DNA from: Candidatus Albibeggiatoa sp. nov. NOAA
Lineage (GTDB): Bacteria > Pseudomonadota > Gammaproteobacteria > Beggiatoales > Beggiatoaceae
Length of the DNA stretch: 64,000 nt
Reading direction: 5' to 3'
Assembly: GCA_025800385.1 (NCBI GenBank)
Contig: JAOXRS010000008.1
Location: 62,001-126,000, forward strand
A model generated the notes under the pieces. That model did not search any database, was not told the origin of the DNA, and saw nothing but the letters and a program-made list of their open reading frames with translations. Of the stretch, positions 45,268 through 55,508 are shown piece after piece. A program made the position numbers and the translations under genes. Within the stretch, counting starts at the first letter, position 1; each line of letters opens with the position of its first letter.

Positions 45268-46935
45268 ATGTTTGCTCAGTTACGAAGACATTGCCTTGGT
45301 AGTGAAGCTCTGCTCAGACAATTTAATTTTCTACATATCATTAAAAACGACCGCACTTCAAAAGCAAACCACTTATTTAAGATAAATACTCAAATCAACC
45401 CTCTGAGATTTATTCTAATATTTTGGATAGATTTGACTATTTTGAGTTGGAGTAGCCTAGTTTTAAGTGCAACCTGCAACAGTAATAATTTGCAATATTT
45501 TCAATACAATGTAGTGAATAATAATATACAACAACAATACAATGGCTGTTACTGCAATATCGGAAACAGTCATAAAGCCATCGGCTATGTGTTGGTGCAA
45601 AATTATTTTACTTATGATGATTTTTGGTCATCCAATTATTTTGATAATTCCACAAATATTTCAGCAGTGGCAGGTTATGATTTGATGATGGGTTCATTTG
45701 CTTATGGCGGAGATTTATACGGCAATATTCATCCTGTAACCAGTTCGCTAGGTTTTTCTATTTTTGATGAACTTGGCAATGCAACAATAACCATACCTGC
45801 TACGCCCAGCACAACTGCTCTAGCTCCAAACACAGAGTATTTTTTTAAAAACACCTCGCAAGAAAAACAATACTTTTCCTGTATTACGGATTCTCAAGGA
45901 TATTTTGCAGCTAAAGGACGTATTATTAATTTTGAGACATCCACTAACAACTCAACTCAATCTACCAAACAAGTTGCTACATCTGATAACGCACCGCGCC
46001 CAATAGCACCTACCAAGCCAGACTATTACATGCTCTCAGTTGCAGGTACGCAAGCCCACATTCGCAGCCAGCCCAGTGGGATTGATTGCCAATATGGAAC
46101 AGGTTCATGCAAAGCATTATTTAATCGGGGATCAGAAGTAGAATTAGAGCTTGTTGGTATTAAAACCGCACAGGGCTTTAGCCAGCAAGATTATGATGTA
46201 GTATGGGAAGGCAAAGACTGTATAAGTCAACGGCTAATCATGGATAATAGCAAGCAATGCTTAGTGCGTGTATATGGCAAACAGGGCATTGATTATTCAC
46301 AACAGCCAGATTCTATACCCACACAAATTGTTGATTTACGTTTTATTAATTTCAGTGGTTACGGCATATTGGGTGGAACAAGTGAGGATATTTTTTTAGG
46401 ATTTATTCTTGAAGGCGATGGAGCGGCCAACGTAAAACTACAAGCACACAGCTTAGATAAAGGTGTCGTACCACAACTAGATTTACATCAACTTACAGTC
46501 AATTCAACGGGGGTTGATAGCACTTTATTAACACGCCAACAGCAAGCCCATGAGTTTAGCTTTGAGCATATGGTGGATGAGGGTATTTATACTGTGCAAG
46601 TCAGTTCCGCAGGTGTGAAAGAACGCGGCATGGCAGGCATCACCTTAAATAATCGTGAGCTAAATTTAACCAACCTCAGTGTGCGTGGACGGTTACAAGA
46701 TGTGCTGATTCTCAATTTTATTGTAGAGGGCAAACATACCCATAAAATCAAAGTCAACGAGTATATTTTAGAAGGACAAATGGATACAGAGTTACAACTA
46801 GTTAATCTATCGACTAAACAATTTCATTCCCTTACTGAACAGGATATTATCGAAGTCAGTGCAGGTGCATATGCCATCGTCCTCAAAGCAGTAGAAGGTG
46901 AAGGCATTGGTATGATTGATATTGACTTATTGTAA
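45268..46935 (+). CDS. Secreted protein of unknown function with extended signal peptide
   Basis: The 555-residue protein has a long basic N-region (1-45) before a hydrophobic core (46-66) that ends in VLSATC; this looks like the extended signal peptide found on autotransporters and other large exported proteins. Residues 70-240 are rich in Asn, Tyr, Ser and Gln with a few cysteines. A linker of Ser/Thr/Pro (about 230-255) leads to two or three beta-rich segments (about 260-360 and 365-555) with similar strands, perhaps carbohydrate- or lipid-binding sandwich domains. A GGAG site 7 nt upstream supports the start. I recognise no family. Its own 294-bp upstream gap makes it a separate unit. Confidence 0.65.
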   Translation: MFAQLRRHCLGSEALLRQFNFLHIIKNDRTSKANHLFKINTQINPLRFILIFWIDLTILSWSSLVLSATCNSNNLQYFQYNVVNNNIQQQYNGCYCNIGNSHKAIGYVLVQNYFTYDDFWSSNYFDNSTNISAVAGYDLMMGSFAYGGDLYGNIHPVTSSLGFSIFDELGNATITIPATPSTTALAPNTEYFFKNTSQEKQYFSCITDSQGYFAAKGRIINFETSTNNSTQSTKQVATSDNAPRPIAPTKPDYYMLSVAGTQAHIRSQPSGIDCQYGTGSCKALFNRGSEVELELVGIKTAQGFSQQDYDVVWEGKDCISQRLIMDNSKQCLVRVYGKQGIDYSQQPDSIPTQIVDLRFINFSGYGILGGTSEDIFLGFILEGDGAANVKLQAHSLDKGVVPQLDLHQLTVNSTGVDSTLLTRQQQAHEFSFEHMVDEGIYTVQVSSAGVKERGMAGITLNNRELNLTNLSVRGRLQDVLILNFIVEGKHTHKIKVNEYILEGQMDTELQLVNLSTKQFHSLTEQDIIEVSAGAYAIVLKAVEGEGIGMIDIDLL

Positions 46936-46944
46936 ATCTGTCAT

Positions 46945-46986
46945 AGTGGTGCGTTGTATTATTGCTGATTTGACACACCACTTTTT
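46945..46986. terminator. Terminator between convergent secreted-protein and sugar dehydrogenase genes
   Basis: A 7-bp stem (46945-46951 with 46976-46982) is followed on the plus strand by TTTTT. The 24-nt loop is large, but position and U tract support termination of the upstream gene. Confidence 0.55.
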
Positions 46987-46990
46987 GTGT

Positions 46991-49267
46991 TTAATTGTTC
47001 AATAATTGAATATCTATCACACTAAATATCAACTCAGGCTCAGTTGCAGTCAATGCTAAATTAGCTTGATATGACACAATTGTTCCATCTGCTAGCACAA
47101 CATCCAAATAAGGAATATTCAAACGATTAGTAACGGTATCAAATTGCGCATTATCCCGTTGCAAACTGTTATCAAGTGGTGAAACCGCTTCACTTAATAA
47201 TCTAAAAGACAAAGGATTAGAATCAATAATATAAGCCAAACGAACTTGGAAAACACTATTGTCTACGGTCACACTAGGCAAACTCAAAATACCATTATTC
47301 ACATCTAAACGGCTATTAGGAATGATTTTCCATACTTCCCCCGTCTCACCAAAAGGCACGCCTGTTTGATTGACCATTACATATAATTCGCCTACAGCAT
47401 CTTCACCAAATCCAAGCACCCAACGATCAACTGCATTTTGTTCACTTAGGGTGAAACTTTGAATCTGCGCATTATTCCAATACAACAATCGCCCATCACC
47501 TTGCCCTGTATGTGCCACGTCACCAAATACATATTGTCCTACTAAATCGTTAATGGCTTGACCTCGATACACAAAGCCACCAATAATAGCTGTGCCTTCG
47601 TCATGGTCATATTCTGCAACAGGATCAATCAAATTATCTGGTAAACCTGTTAAATCTGTATTCACAAACCCACGGTCATCTCCATTTGGATAAAAGCGAA
47701 AGCTACCTTCTTTCAATGACCAACCATAATTACCACCTGCAACTATTTTGTGTAGCTCTTCAATTGCATTTTGCCCTACATCAGCTGCATACAATTCCCC
47801 TGTTTGTCTATCAAATGAAATACGGAACGGGTTGCGCAAACCATACGCATAGATTTCCTGAACAACACCTTCTTGATGCACAAAAGGATTATCGACTGGA
47901 ATCCCATATTGTCCATTTGCAGCATTACTGCCTTGCGGATCAATACGTAAGATTTTGCCCAAAGGGATTGCTAAGTTTTGTCCATTTGCTGTTTCTGCGT
48001 TGCTGCCACCATGTTCATCATCACGGCCACCACCATCACCTAATGCAATGTATAGAAAACCATCCGCACCAAACACAATGCCGCCACCATCATGGTTAAA
48101 TTGCGGTTGGTCAATACGCATGAGAACCCGCGCACTATTTAGATCAACATTTGCTTCTGGAGTATTGGCTTGATTCACGCGCCATTCGATAATCACTGAT
48201 TGGTGATCTGCAGTGACACCAGCAGCCAAAGTATTAAAATCAGCGGGTATACCCACAGGTTCAGAAGTATAAGTATAAAGTAAGCCATTTTCTGCATGAT
48301 TAGGATGAAACACTAAACCCAGCAAACCCCGCTCATCAAAGCTGCCAGCACCTCCAATACCCAAGCTAACTAATCGATTGCTCAAATCTACAAATAGCGT
48401 TTTTTTATAAGTATGCAAATCAATCCGCCAAATCTGTCCCGTTTGGTCAATCACATATAAGTGTTGATTATCATTCGGCGCAGAAATTCCCCAATTTGGT
48501 GCAACTAAACCTGTTGCCACGGATTTAAGTCGAATACGCTGTGAACCTTGTTGAATCACTTCTGTAATGGGGTTATCCAATGGTGTTGGTGCGGCGGCTA
48601 CTCGATAAGTAATATTTAACTGTGGTGGACTGCTGGTATTTTCACGGCTATTAAAACGTTTTGCTGTCGCGGCACTGGCTTCATCACCAATTAATATCCA
48701 GCCAAAATTTTGACTTGGATTATCTAGCCATGATTGTACATCGGTGACCAAATTTGGAGTACTTGCCCATGTATAACTACCATTTCCCGCAACAGAGGTA
48801 TTTGCGCTGGCGACATCAATAAAGTCACCACCTGTGGTTGTCCATGCCGTTTGCTCAAAAAAGCCATGTGTCCATGTGGCATCATTGCTAGCAGCAGCTG
48901 TACCTGATCCCTCTTCGCCCGATGCATTTGAATCACTTTCTCCCCAGTCTTGGGTTAAGCGGTGTAAGTTCACACTGGTTGCATTGCCTGATCGAGATTT
49001 AGACATTTGCAAAGTCAAGCTAACGGACTCAATCGTAGCACCTGCAGGAATTTGACTAGTAACATCAAAAGCTAATACTGCACGCCGTTTTGAACTGCCA
49101 CGCGCCGTTGTACCTGCAAAAATAAATTCTCCGCCACCATTGCTGATATTACCCGATGCATTTTCATATAAAGTATTATCTTTTAAAGGGTTTAACGTGA
49201 TCTGTTCCGCGGAAATGGCATGACTGATCCAAAACAGAAACATGAGTAACCAAGCTTGCATATACAT
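46991..49267 (-). CDS. PQQ-dependent sugar dehydrogenase-like protein with N-terminal DNRLRE domain
   Basis: An exported protein with a signal peptide ending near ISAEQ. Residues about 25-225 form a DNRLRE-type beta domain (disaggregatase-related: RAVLAFDV and LNITYR ends), thought to bind polysaccharide. Residues about 245-650 are a six-bladed propeller of the glucose/sorbosone dehydrogenase (GSDH) family, with NHDGGGIVFG and ALGDGGGRDD motifs and the PQQ/calcium-binding GLRNPFR segment. A C-terminal beta tail (660-758) follows. Of ATGs at 49279, 49267 and 49261, the 49267 one is right because GGAGGA sits just upstream. It may oxidise or bind an extracellular sugar polymer. PQQ biosynthesis genes are not in view. 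Confidence 0.85.
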   Translation of the reverse strand: MYMQAWLLMFLFWISHAISAEQITLNPLKDNTLYENASGNISNGGGEFIFAGTTARGSSKRRAVLAFDVTSQIPAGATIESVSLTLQMSKSRSGNATSVNLHRLTQDWGESDSNASGEEGSGTAAASNDATWTHGFFEQTAWTTTGGDFIDVASANTSVAGNGSYTWASTPNLVTDVQSWLDNPSQNFGWILIGDEASAATAKRFNSRENTSSPPQLNITYRVAAAPTPLDNPITEVIQQGSQRIRLKSVATGLVAPNWGISAPNDNQHLYVIDQTGQIWRIDLHTYKKTLFVDLSNRLVSLGIGGAGSFDERGLLGLVFHPNHAENGLLYTYTSEPVGIPADFNTLAAGVTADHQSVIIEWRVNQANTPEANVDLNSARVLMRIDQPQFNHDGGGIVFGADGFLYIALGDGGGRDDEHGGSNAETANGQNLAIPLGKILRIDPQGSNAANGQYGIPVDNPFVHQEGVVQEIYAYGLRNPFRISFDRQTGELYAADVGQNAIEELHKIVAGGNYGWSLKEGSFRFYPNGDDRGFVNTDLTGLPDNLIDPVAEYDHDEGTAIIGGFVYRGQAINDLVGQYVFGDVAHTGQGDGRLLYWNNAQIQSFTLSEQNAVDRWVLGFGEDAVGELYVMVNQTGVPFGETGEVWKIIPNSRLDVNNGILSLPSVTVDNSVFQVRLAYIIDSNPLSFRLLSEAVSPLDNSLQRDNAQFDTVTNRLNIPYLDVVLADGTIVSYQANLALTATEPELIFSVIDIQLLNN

Positions 49268-49672
49268 GACTTCCTCCATTTATGACATGGGTATCACCAT
49301 AGTTCATAATGTGCTCTAGTGTTCATAAATACAATGACATAGCACAATAATGTCTTAATTGTTTTTTGAGTTTCAACAACTCATCCATTTTAGATTTTAA
49401 TGGTCAAAATTAAGCCAAGCAGTCAAATAATTTCATGCTCCATGACAGAGCAATATGACGTGATTTAGGGCACGTAGGCATCAACATATTCAAATCTGCT
49501 CTATTTTAGTGCATTTTATGGGCTTTTTTAGTGCACTTAATTTTAGGGTAAAATAATAACTGGTTGTTTTAATTGAATTATATTAGTGGTACAATTTGTG
49601 CGTTATGAAGGCACGTCTCTTGTAGTGACCATAAAACTAATACCAGTATATTTTTAGCATTGAGGAGTCATT
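49268..49672. other. glnA upstream regulatory region
   Basis: This 405-bp gap between divergent genes carries the glnA promoter. Two copies of TTTTAGTGCA (49505-49514 and 49529-49538) form a direct repeat upstream of the sigma-54 element; each holds a GTGCA half like that in NtrC operators, so they may be activator sites. That assignment is weak because the spacing is not the usual palindrome. Confidence 0.45.
49587..49601 (+). promoter_or_regulatory. Sigma-54 (-24/-12) promoter of glnA
   Basis: TGGTACAATTTGTGC matches the RpoN consensus TGGCAC-N5-TTGC at all but two positions, and the invariant GG and GC are 12 bp apart. Transcription would begin near 49613, about 60 bp before the glnA start. 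This fits nitrogen control by NtrC, as for glnA in enteric bacteria. Confidence 0.7.
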
Positions 49673-51082
49673 ATGTCTGCTGAAAACGTTTTGAATATGA
49701 TTAAAGAAAACAACATTAAATTTGTTGATTTTCGTTTTACAGACACAAAAGGTAAAGAACAACACGTTTCTGTACCAGCACACACAATTGACGAAGACCT
49801 TTTCACAGACGGTAAAATGTTTGACGGCTCTTCAATCGCGGGTTGGAAAGGCATTAACGAATCAGACATGATTATGATGCCTGACGCTGATACAGCGGTT
49901 ATCGATCCTTTCTTCGACGAACCTACTTTAAACATCCGTTGCGACATTATCGAGCCTGCAACTATGCAAGGTTACGAGCGTGACCCACGTTCTTTAGCAC
50001 GTCGTGCAGAAGCTTACTTACAATCTACAGGTGTAGGTGATACTGCATACTTCGGCCCTGAAAACGAATTCTTTATCTTTGACGATGTACGTTGGGGTGC
50101 AGACATCAGCGGCGCATTCTACGAAATCGATTCTAAAGAAGCGAGCTGGAACTCAGAGCGTGTATATGGCGAAGGCAACATCGGTCACCGTCCAACTATG
50201 AAAGGTGGTTACTTCCCAGTACCTCCAGTTGATTCTTTACAAGACATTCGTTCACAAATGTGCTTAACATTAGAACAAATGGGCATCAAAACTGAAGTAC
50301 ATCACCATGAAGTGGCAACAGCTGGCCAATGTGAAATCGGTGTTGAATTCAATACTTTAGTTCAAAAAGCGGACGAAGTTCAAGTATTAAAATATGCAAT
50401 TATGAATGTTGCACACGGCTTCGGTAAAACAGTAACGTTTATGCCTAAACCTTTAGTAGGTGATAATGGTAACGGTATGCACGTTCACCAATCAATTGCT
50501 AAAGCGGGTCAAAACATCTTCACAGGTGACTTATACGGTGGTTTATCTCAAGAAGCGTTATACTACATCGGCGGTATCTTGAAACATGCTAAAGCAATCA
50601 ACGCATTCGCTAACGCAAGTACAAACAGCTACAAGCGTTTAGTAAAAGGTTTTGAAGCACCAACTTTATTAGCATACTCTGCACGTAACCGTTCTGCTTC
50701 TATCCGTGTACCTTACATCACGAACCCTAAAGCACGTCGTATTGAAGTCCGTTTCCCTGATTCAACTGCTAACCCATACTTCGCATTCTCAGCAATGTTA
50801 ATGGCAGGCCTTGACGGTATCTTGAACAAGATCGATCCAGGTGAAGCGATGGACAAAAACTTATATGACTTACCACCTGAAGAAGAAAAAGACCTTAAAA
50901 CAGTATGTTTCTCTTTAGATGAAGCATTGGAAGCATTAGACAATGACCGTGAATTCTTAAAAGCGGGTGGCGTATTTACTGATGACGTAATCGACGCTTA
51001 CATTGAATTGAAGACAGAAGAAATCACACGTTTACGTATGACAACACATCCAGTTGAATTTGATATGTACTTCAGTCTGTAA
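49673..51082 (+). CDS. glnA: Glutamine synthetase, type I
   Basis: GlnA makes glutamine from glutamate and ammonia with ATP and is the main ammonium-assimilating enzyme. The 469-residue subunit is the GS-I beta type that forms dodecamers. Visible signatures are MFDGSSI near residue 49, FGPENEFF, the ATP-binding [11 protein letters not shown] segment, NRSASIRVP, and the adenylylation-site loop, where the Tyr is in the NLYDLPPEE segment near residue 398. So activity should be controlled by GlnE/GlnB. The start follows AGGAG by 5 nt. A sigma-54 promoter lies upstream and a terminator follows. No glnL/glnG genes are adjacent. Confidence 0.98.
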   Translation: MSAENVLNMIKENNIKFVDFRFTDTKGKEQHVSVPAHTIDEDLFTDGKMFDGSSIAGWKGINESDMIMMPDADTAVIDPFFDEPTLNIRCDIIEPATMQGYERDPRSLARRAEAYLQSTGVGDTAYFGPENEFFIFDDVRWGADISGAFYEIDSKEASWNSERVYGEGNIGHRPTMKGGYFPVPPVDSLQDIRSQMCLTLEQMGIKTEVHHHEVATAGQCEIGVEFNTLVQKADEVQVLKYAIMNVAHGFGKTVTFMPKPLVGDNGNGMHVHQSIAKAGQNIFTGDLYGGLSQEALYYIGGILKHAKAINAFANASTNSYKRLVKGFEAPTLLAYSARNRSASIRVPYITNPKARRIEVRFPDSTANPYFAFSAMLMAGLDGILNKIDPGEAMDKNLYDLPPEEEKDLKTVCFSLDEALEALDNDREFLKAGGVFTDDVIDAYIELKTEEITRLRMTTHPVEFDMYFSL

Positions 51083-51112
51083 TAGATTTGTTGTAATTTT
51101 TAAGTGTTAATC

Positions 51113-51154
51113 ATACAGCTAGCTTGATGAATTTCAGGTTAGCTGTATTTTTTT
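51113..51154 (+). terminator. Rho-independent terminator of glnA
   Basis: A perfect 9-bp stem (51113-51121 with 51140-51148), an 18-nt loop that can pair further, and seven T after the stem. It lies 31 bp past the glnA stop. Confidence 0.85.
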
Positions 51155-51214
51155 GCATGGTACTTTTGAGTCATCTTTATTACTTTAAGCTAAAATAACT
51201 ATAGCTAAAGCGGA

Positions 51215-54028
51215 CTAGTCCCGAATAAACCAACGGCGGATTAATTCCACTTGGAAACGATAACCTGTGCCTAAACGCACAATCAATTCCCGCTGCAGTA
51301 AATTAGCAATACACGCGTCAAAATCTTTAATATCAGGCAATTGTTCTTGCAACCATGTTTCTTCCAATACCTTCGCTTCACCTTGATCTGCAATCAGCTG
51401 CAACAAGGCTAAACTCTCCCCAGTAATTTGGTTATTGGAAATATCTGCAAAGAAGAACCGACCATGCTGCAATGCGCCCGGTACAGCAGCTTCTACATCT
51501 TCCACTTTAGCCAAACGCCGTTCTTCCACATGTTGCTTGTTTTTCAACGATACAATTTCAGCACACACCAATTGAATTAAAGCAGGATGACAATGGGTAA
51601 CCTGCATCACCCGTTGACTGGCCTCATCAGTATATTGTAATTCGAAGCCTTTCACAGGTTGTTCAATCAATTGCAATGCTTCATTAGCTTGTAAGAAACT
51701 GATATGCACTGTGCGCACATTAATCAAATAACTTGCCCAACGCTCAAATTCATCAATCGTATGCGAACCCGATAATAAAAGTTTAAAACGTGGCCGATGT
51801 TGAATAATATGCCGAATCATACCCAAAACAGAATTTTCATCTAAGTAACCTTTATCAAAGGTATGTTCTAAGGTACTAAATTCATCTAAGGTTAACAAAA
51901 TTGTCTGTTCGGGTGTAATCGTATGCTCAATCTCATCCAGCCATTCATCAAAAATCGTAAATGGGTCTTCATTCAAAAGTTTACGATCCAAAGGCGGTAA
52001 AATAAGTTCCCGATGCCGCTTAGCAGACGTGGTCATAGCTCGACCAATATTATATAAAAAGCTGCTGTATTCCTTCGCTAGCGAGGCAGGCCCTTGTAAA
52101 TCTACAAATAGTGGAATAATCGTACTTGGTAGCAATTTACCTAAGTTATTCAAAAGTGAAGTTTTACCCGTCCGTCTTTGTCCGTATAACAACAATGGTG
52201 GACAACGCCGTTCTAACAATAACTGTTCAATATTGGCACTGACATCGCTACGCCCAACGAAAATTTCTTGATGCTCGGTTAAAGGCACACCAATAATATA
52301 CGGGTTATTAATTTCTTGCCGACTTTCCACAACTGCTGTTAGCTCTTTGGCATAGTCTGCTAATTTCTGCCGCCATACCTCTGCAATTGGACGAAAACGT
52401 TGTGCATACAACTCAGAAGAGCGGGTCAATTCACGCAATAAACCATCTAAACGTTCTTCAATCGCATCCAAGGCTAAGCGTTTGTTGTAATTACTTTCTT
52501 GAGATAACGCTGCTTCAACATCTCTACTTAAACGGCTAAAAGTGCGTAGCAATGCACTCGCAGGCCCTGACAATTCCCCTGCCGCCAATTGACGATAAGC
52601 ATGACTAATCGACTGCACACTGTCACAGGCTTGTAAACGCAGTGCATCCAATTCAATTTGTGCTTCCTGTGCTGCCCAACTTTGGTTGGTTTTACTTAAA
52701 TAGTCAATGGCTTGCTTGCCTTCATCTGGATTACGTTCCGCGACTAATACTAAATAATTCTCTAAGCCAAATAATGGCCAATGCTGGTGTTCATCCCAAA
52801 ATGCAGAATGATAAGTTAATAAACTAGTTTGTGAGTTTTCACGTTTTTCATCAGTATGATACAACATCAAATTCCAAGCAGAAACAAAAGGATATAAAAC
52901 CACAGGTCGCCACCAGTTTAGGGTTGAACCTGCAAAAAATGCCAAGATAACCGAACCTGCTAATATTTCAGACTCATACTGTCCTGTTGAAACCGCAAAC
53001 ACCGCATAAGTTCCCGCACTGCCGACAATACCTGCAATCACACCCGCCCAAGTATTGGCAATATTTTTGGCTAACACATAAGGAAAAGCAAATAACACAC
53101 TGTATAACATCGCATTTTCAACACCTGCATGAATATTTTCAATAATGGCATTGGAGACAGAATATTGTTCAAGGGTGTAATCGAGATAGGTTAATAAGCT
53201 AATCAGAATCGAAGCTAAAATGCCCAAAATTAAACTAAAACGCCATTTAGCCCCTTGTAGTAAACAAATAAGGCCAATAGCTAAGCCAGTGCTATTAATT
53301 GCAGAATCAAGAATGAGGGTAAATGCGGTACTACTTAAAGTGGAGATATAACGGGTCATTGGTGAAACTAAACTAATGACTAAAAAGGCAATAACGCTGC
53401 TGACAATTACCCCAATCACGATACTACCAATTTGGCGATATGGCGGATGTTGATATGCTGTCCTTAAGGTAGTGTACATCACACTACCCGCAGCACTGGC
53501 AATAAAAACCCCCGCGAGTACGCTAAATAAGGCAAAATGATTGGCAGGTAAAATAAGTGATGGCTGTTCAGAAGTGGTATTTAATAAAACTTGAATGACG
53601 GCAACGGTATCGACCATTTTAAAAATGATTTCATCGGCATAAATCACAGGTAACCCAAGCGCAATTCCGCCAAAAAAACCTACACAAATACCAAAAGCAA
53701 CCGAGATTGTAAGACTAGACAGAAAACCTAACACTAAACTTAATAGTGGGATATAACTGAGAGCTAATAAATATCTTTCACTATCAACGTTTTGCCAAGC
53801 AAGCACCACACAAACAATGGCCAATGCCCAAAAGCTGAGTATGCCATGTCCTATCCATAGCAAATGCCACAGTTGTTTATTTTTCCAATGCTGATTGTCA
53901 AGGTGTGCCAAAGCAAAGGCAGGGGAAAGCTGCTCATCTAGCTGGGCAATATAACGTTGCCAAGCCGATGGCATAAACAGTAGCCAATGCAGTAGTTTTA
54001 AACTGGCAATAAAGCTATTTTGTGGCAT
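51215..54028 (-). CDS. Polytopic membrane protein fused to a STAND-like ATPase domain
   Basis: The 937-residue protein starts with a multi-pass membrane region (about 55-400, with eight to ten helices), continues with a helical, soluble region (about 410-570), and ends in an ATPase module (about 585-940). The ATPase has Walker A YGQRRTGKTSL (about 612-622), a Walker B TLDEFSTLE (about 715-723), a sensor segment KLLLSGSH, and a C-terminal winged-helix-like end with LLQRELIVRLG. That matches the AAA/STAND ATPases related to archaeal Orc/Cdc6-type proteins. The fused membrane region suggests an inner-membrane signal or stress switch. I do not recognise a specific family. It lies 10 bp downstream of hslR and may be cotranscribed. 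Confidence 0.75.
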   Translation of the reverse strand: MPQNSFIASLKLLHWLLFMPSAWQRYIAQLDEQLSPAFALAHLDNQHWKNKQLWHLLWIGHGILSFWALAIVCVVLAWQNVDSERYLLALSYIPLLSLVLGFLSSLTISVAFGICVGFFGGIALGLPVIYADEIIFKMVDTVAVIQVLLNTTSEQPSLILPANHFALFSVLAGVFIASAAGSVMYTTLRTAYQHPPYRQIGSIVIGVIVSSVIAFLVISLVSPMTRYISTLSSTAFTLILDSAINSTGLAIGLICLLQGAKWRFSLILGILASILISLLTYLDYTLEQYSVSNAIIENIHAGVENAMLYSVLFAFPYVLAKNIANTWAGVIAGIVGSAGTYAVFAVSTGQYESEILAGSVILAFFAGSTLNWWRPVVLYPFVSAWNLMLYHTDEKRENSQTSLLTYHSAFWDEHQHWPLFGLENYLVLVAERNPDEGKQAIDYLSKTNQSWAAQEAQIELDALRLQACDSVQSISHAYRQLAAGELSGPASALLRTFSRLSRDVEAALSQESNYNKRLALDAIEERLDGLLRELTRSSELYAQRFRPIAEVWRQKLADYAKELTAVVESRQEINNPYIIGVPLTEHQEIFVGRSDVSANIEQLLLERRCPPLLLYGQRRTGKTSLLNNLGKLLPSTIIPLFVDLQGPASLAKEYSSFLYNIGRAMTTSAKRHRELILPPLDRKLLNEDPFTIFDEWLDEIEHTITPEQTILLTLDEFSTLEHTFDKGYLDENSVLGMIRHIIQHRPRFKLLLSGSHTIDEFERWASYLINVRTVHISFLQANEALQLIEQPVKGFELQYTDEASQRVMQVTHCHPALIQLVCAEIVSLKNKQHVEERRLAKVEDVEAAVPGALQHGRFFFADISNNQITGESLALLQLIADQGEAKVLEETWLQEQLPDIKDFDACIANLLQRELIVRLGTGYRFQVELIRRWFIRD

Positions 54029-54038
54029 GAGTGAAAGG

Positions 54039-54431
54039 CTATAATTGTTTCAGGCGATAAATGTCGCGGCGTTCACGCTTAGTCGGTCGTCCCATGCCTC
54101 GTTGGCGTAAACCTGCTGAGGCTTGTTGTTCTTGTTTATCTTGCTCACGCTTTTCAACACTTTCAGCCGTTTCTTGATACATTTCCTGTGCTTCAGATGC
54201 AGAGCGACGTTGGATGTTTAACTTTTGTACAACAACTGACCATTCCATTGCGCCTTTACGTACTTGGATTTCATCACCAATATGTACATCTTTTGCAGGT
54301 TTGACTCGTTGGCTATTCACATGAACTTTGCCACCTGTGATTGCTTCAGTTGCGATACTGCGAGTTTTAAAAAAGCGTGCTGCCCAAAGCCATTTGTCTA
54401 AACGCGTACGTTCTTGAGTTGATTCTGTCAT
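54039..54431 (-). CDS. hslR: Heat shock protein 15, S4-domain RNA-binding protein HslR
   Basis: HslR (Hsp15) binds free 50S subunits carrying a stalled nascent chain and helps recycle them. The 130-residue protein is the usual length. The S4 motif is at about 9-65 (RLDKWLWAARFFKTRS, then GGKVHVN), followed by a basic, Gln-rich tail with GRPTKRERR. The gene overlaps nothing and sits 10 bp upstream of the membrane ATPase gene on the same strand, so these may share a promoter in the 291-bp divergent gap. Confidence 0.94.
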   Translation of the reverse strand: MTESTQERTRLDKWLWAARFFKTRSIATEAITGGKVHVNSQRVKPAKDVHIGDEIQVRKGAMEWSVVVQKLNIQRRSASEAQEMYQETAESVEKREQDKQEQQASAGLRQRGMGRPTKRERRDIYRLKQL

Positions 54432-54722
54432 TTATCGAAAGCTCCCTGCGTTTCATCATTTTGTCATGATTATAGAGCAATTCACAAAATGCACAATTGT
54501 CAATTAACTATTGATATTATTTATGCGTCTAAATAGTATCCAGATTAAATTACGCTCTCTCAGTAATAGAGTCCCCAATTTATTTATCATAATACCCCTT
54601 ACGTCCTGTTTCCTATCACTATACATCGATAAATAGCTGGAAAAACACATAGTAATTCGCTAGTATTTCGCGTTTATGACCCCAATATTTCTACTATTTT
54701 TCAAATTATGCTGTTGTGATAT

Positions 54723-55508
54723 ATGCTGACACAGAATCAACTAAAACATTATCATTCCTATTTAGAATTAATCTTGTATAAGACTTATGCAGATTTACGT
54801 GCTGAAACCGAGCGTACTTATTTAGGTTTTTTATGGTGGGTGTTCGAACCTATCATGTACATGTTTGTATTTTATCTGGTTTTTGCCGTATTTATGGGGC
54901 ATCAAAAAGATAACTTTGTACCATTTTTGCTCATAGGCTTAACGGTTTGGCAATGGATGCAGTCTTGTCTTTCACATGGCTCGGAATCGATTTTAGGCTA
55001 TCGGGCATTAATGCAAAGTGTGCATTTACCTAAAGTGATTTTTCCCATTATTTTAATACTCACCGACTCAACGAAATTCCTATTCATTTTTTCTATTTTA
55101 TTAGTTTACCTCTGGGTTTCAGGCTTTGAAATTGGCTTGCCTTATTTAGCATTGCCGCTTGTATTAGGCATTGAGCTTATTTTCATTATGGCAATCACCT
55201 TCTTTCTGGCAGCCATTGTGCCATTCTTGCCTGACATTCGCTTTGTGGTTGAAAAAGTATTACAAGCTGTATTTTTCGCTTCAGGTATTTTCTTTTCCGC
55301 TGAATCGATTCCTGAACAGTACCAAATTTATTATTATCTCAACCCAATGGCAACGTTAATTGAGAGCTTCCGTGACATCCTAATGTATAACCAATGGCCT
55401 CAATGGGATATGTTATTGTTAATTGGTTTGATTTCTTGTATTGCACTATTTTTGAGCATTCGCCTCATTGCCCATTTTGAATACACTTATCCAAAGGTAA
55501 CCATGTAA
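54723..55508 (+). CDS. ABC-2 type polysaccharide exporter permease (Wzm/KpsM-like)
   Basis: A 261-residue inner-membrane permease with six predicted helices and the family's [17 protein letters not shown] amphipathic entry region. It works with the ATPase encoded next to move a lipid-linked polysaccharide or a teichoic-acid-like polymer across the inner membrane. Its stop codon and the start of the ATPase gene share one base (TAATG), so the two are coupled. No polysaccharide synthesis cluster surrounds the pair; the only glycosyltransferase in the window is 10 kb away. Confidence 0.9.
   Translation: MLTQNQLKHYHSYLELILYKTYADLRAETERTYLGFLWWVFEPIMYMFVFYLVFAVFMGHQKDNFVPFLLIGLTVWQWMQSCLSHGSESILGYRALMQSVHLPKVIFPIILILTDSTKFLFIFSILLVYLWVSGFEIGLPYLALPLVLGIELIFIMAITFFLAAIVPFLPDIRFVVEKVLQAVFFASGIFFSAESIPEQYQIYYYLNPMATLIESFRDILMYNQWPQWDMLLLIGLISCIALFLSIRLIAHFEYTYPKVTM

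Noticed and set aside
49505..49538. Canonical NtrC operators upstream of glnA
   Set aside because: Only GTGCA half-sites in direct orientation are seen; no TGCAC-N7-GTGCA palindrome, so I list them only as possible activator sites.
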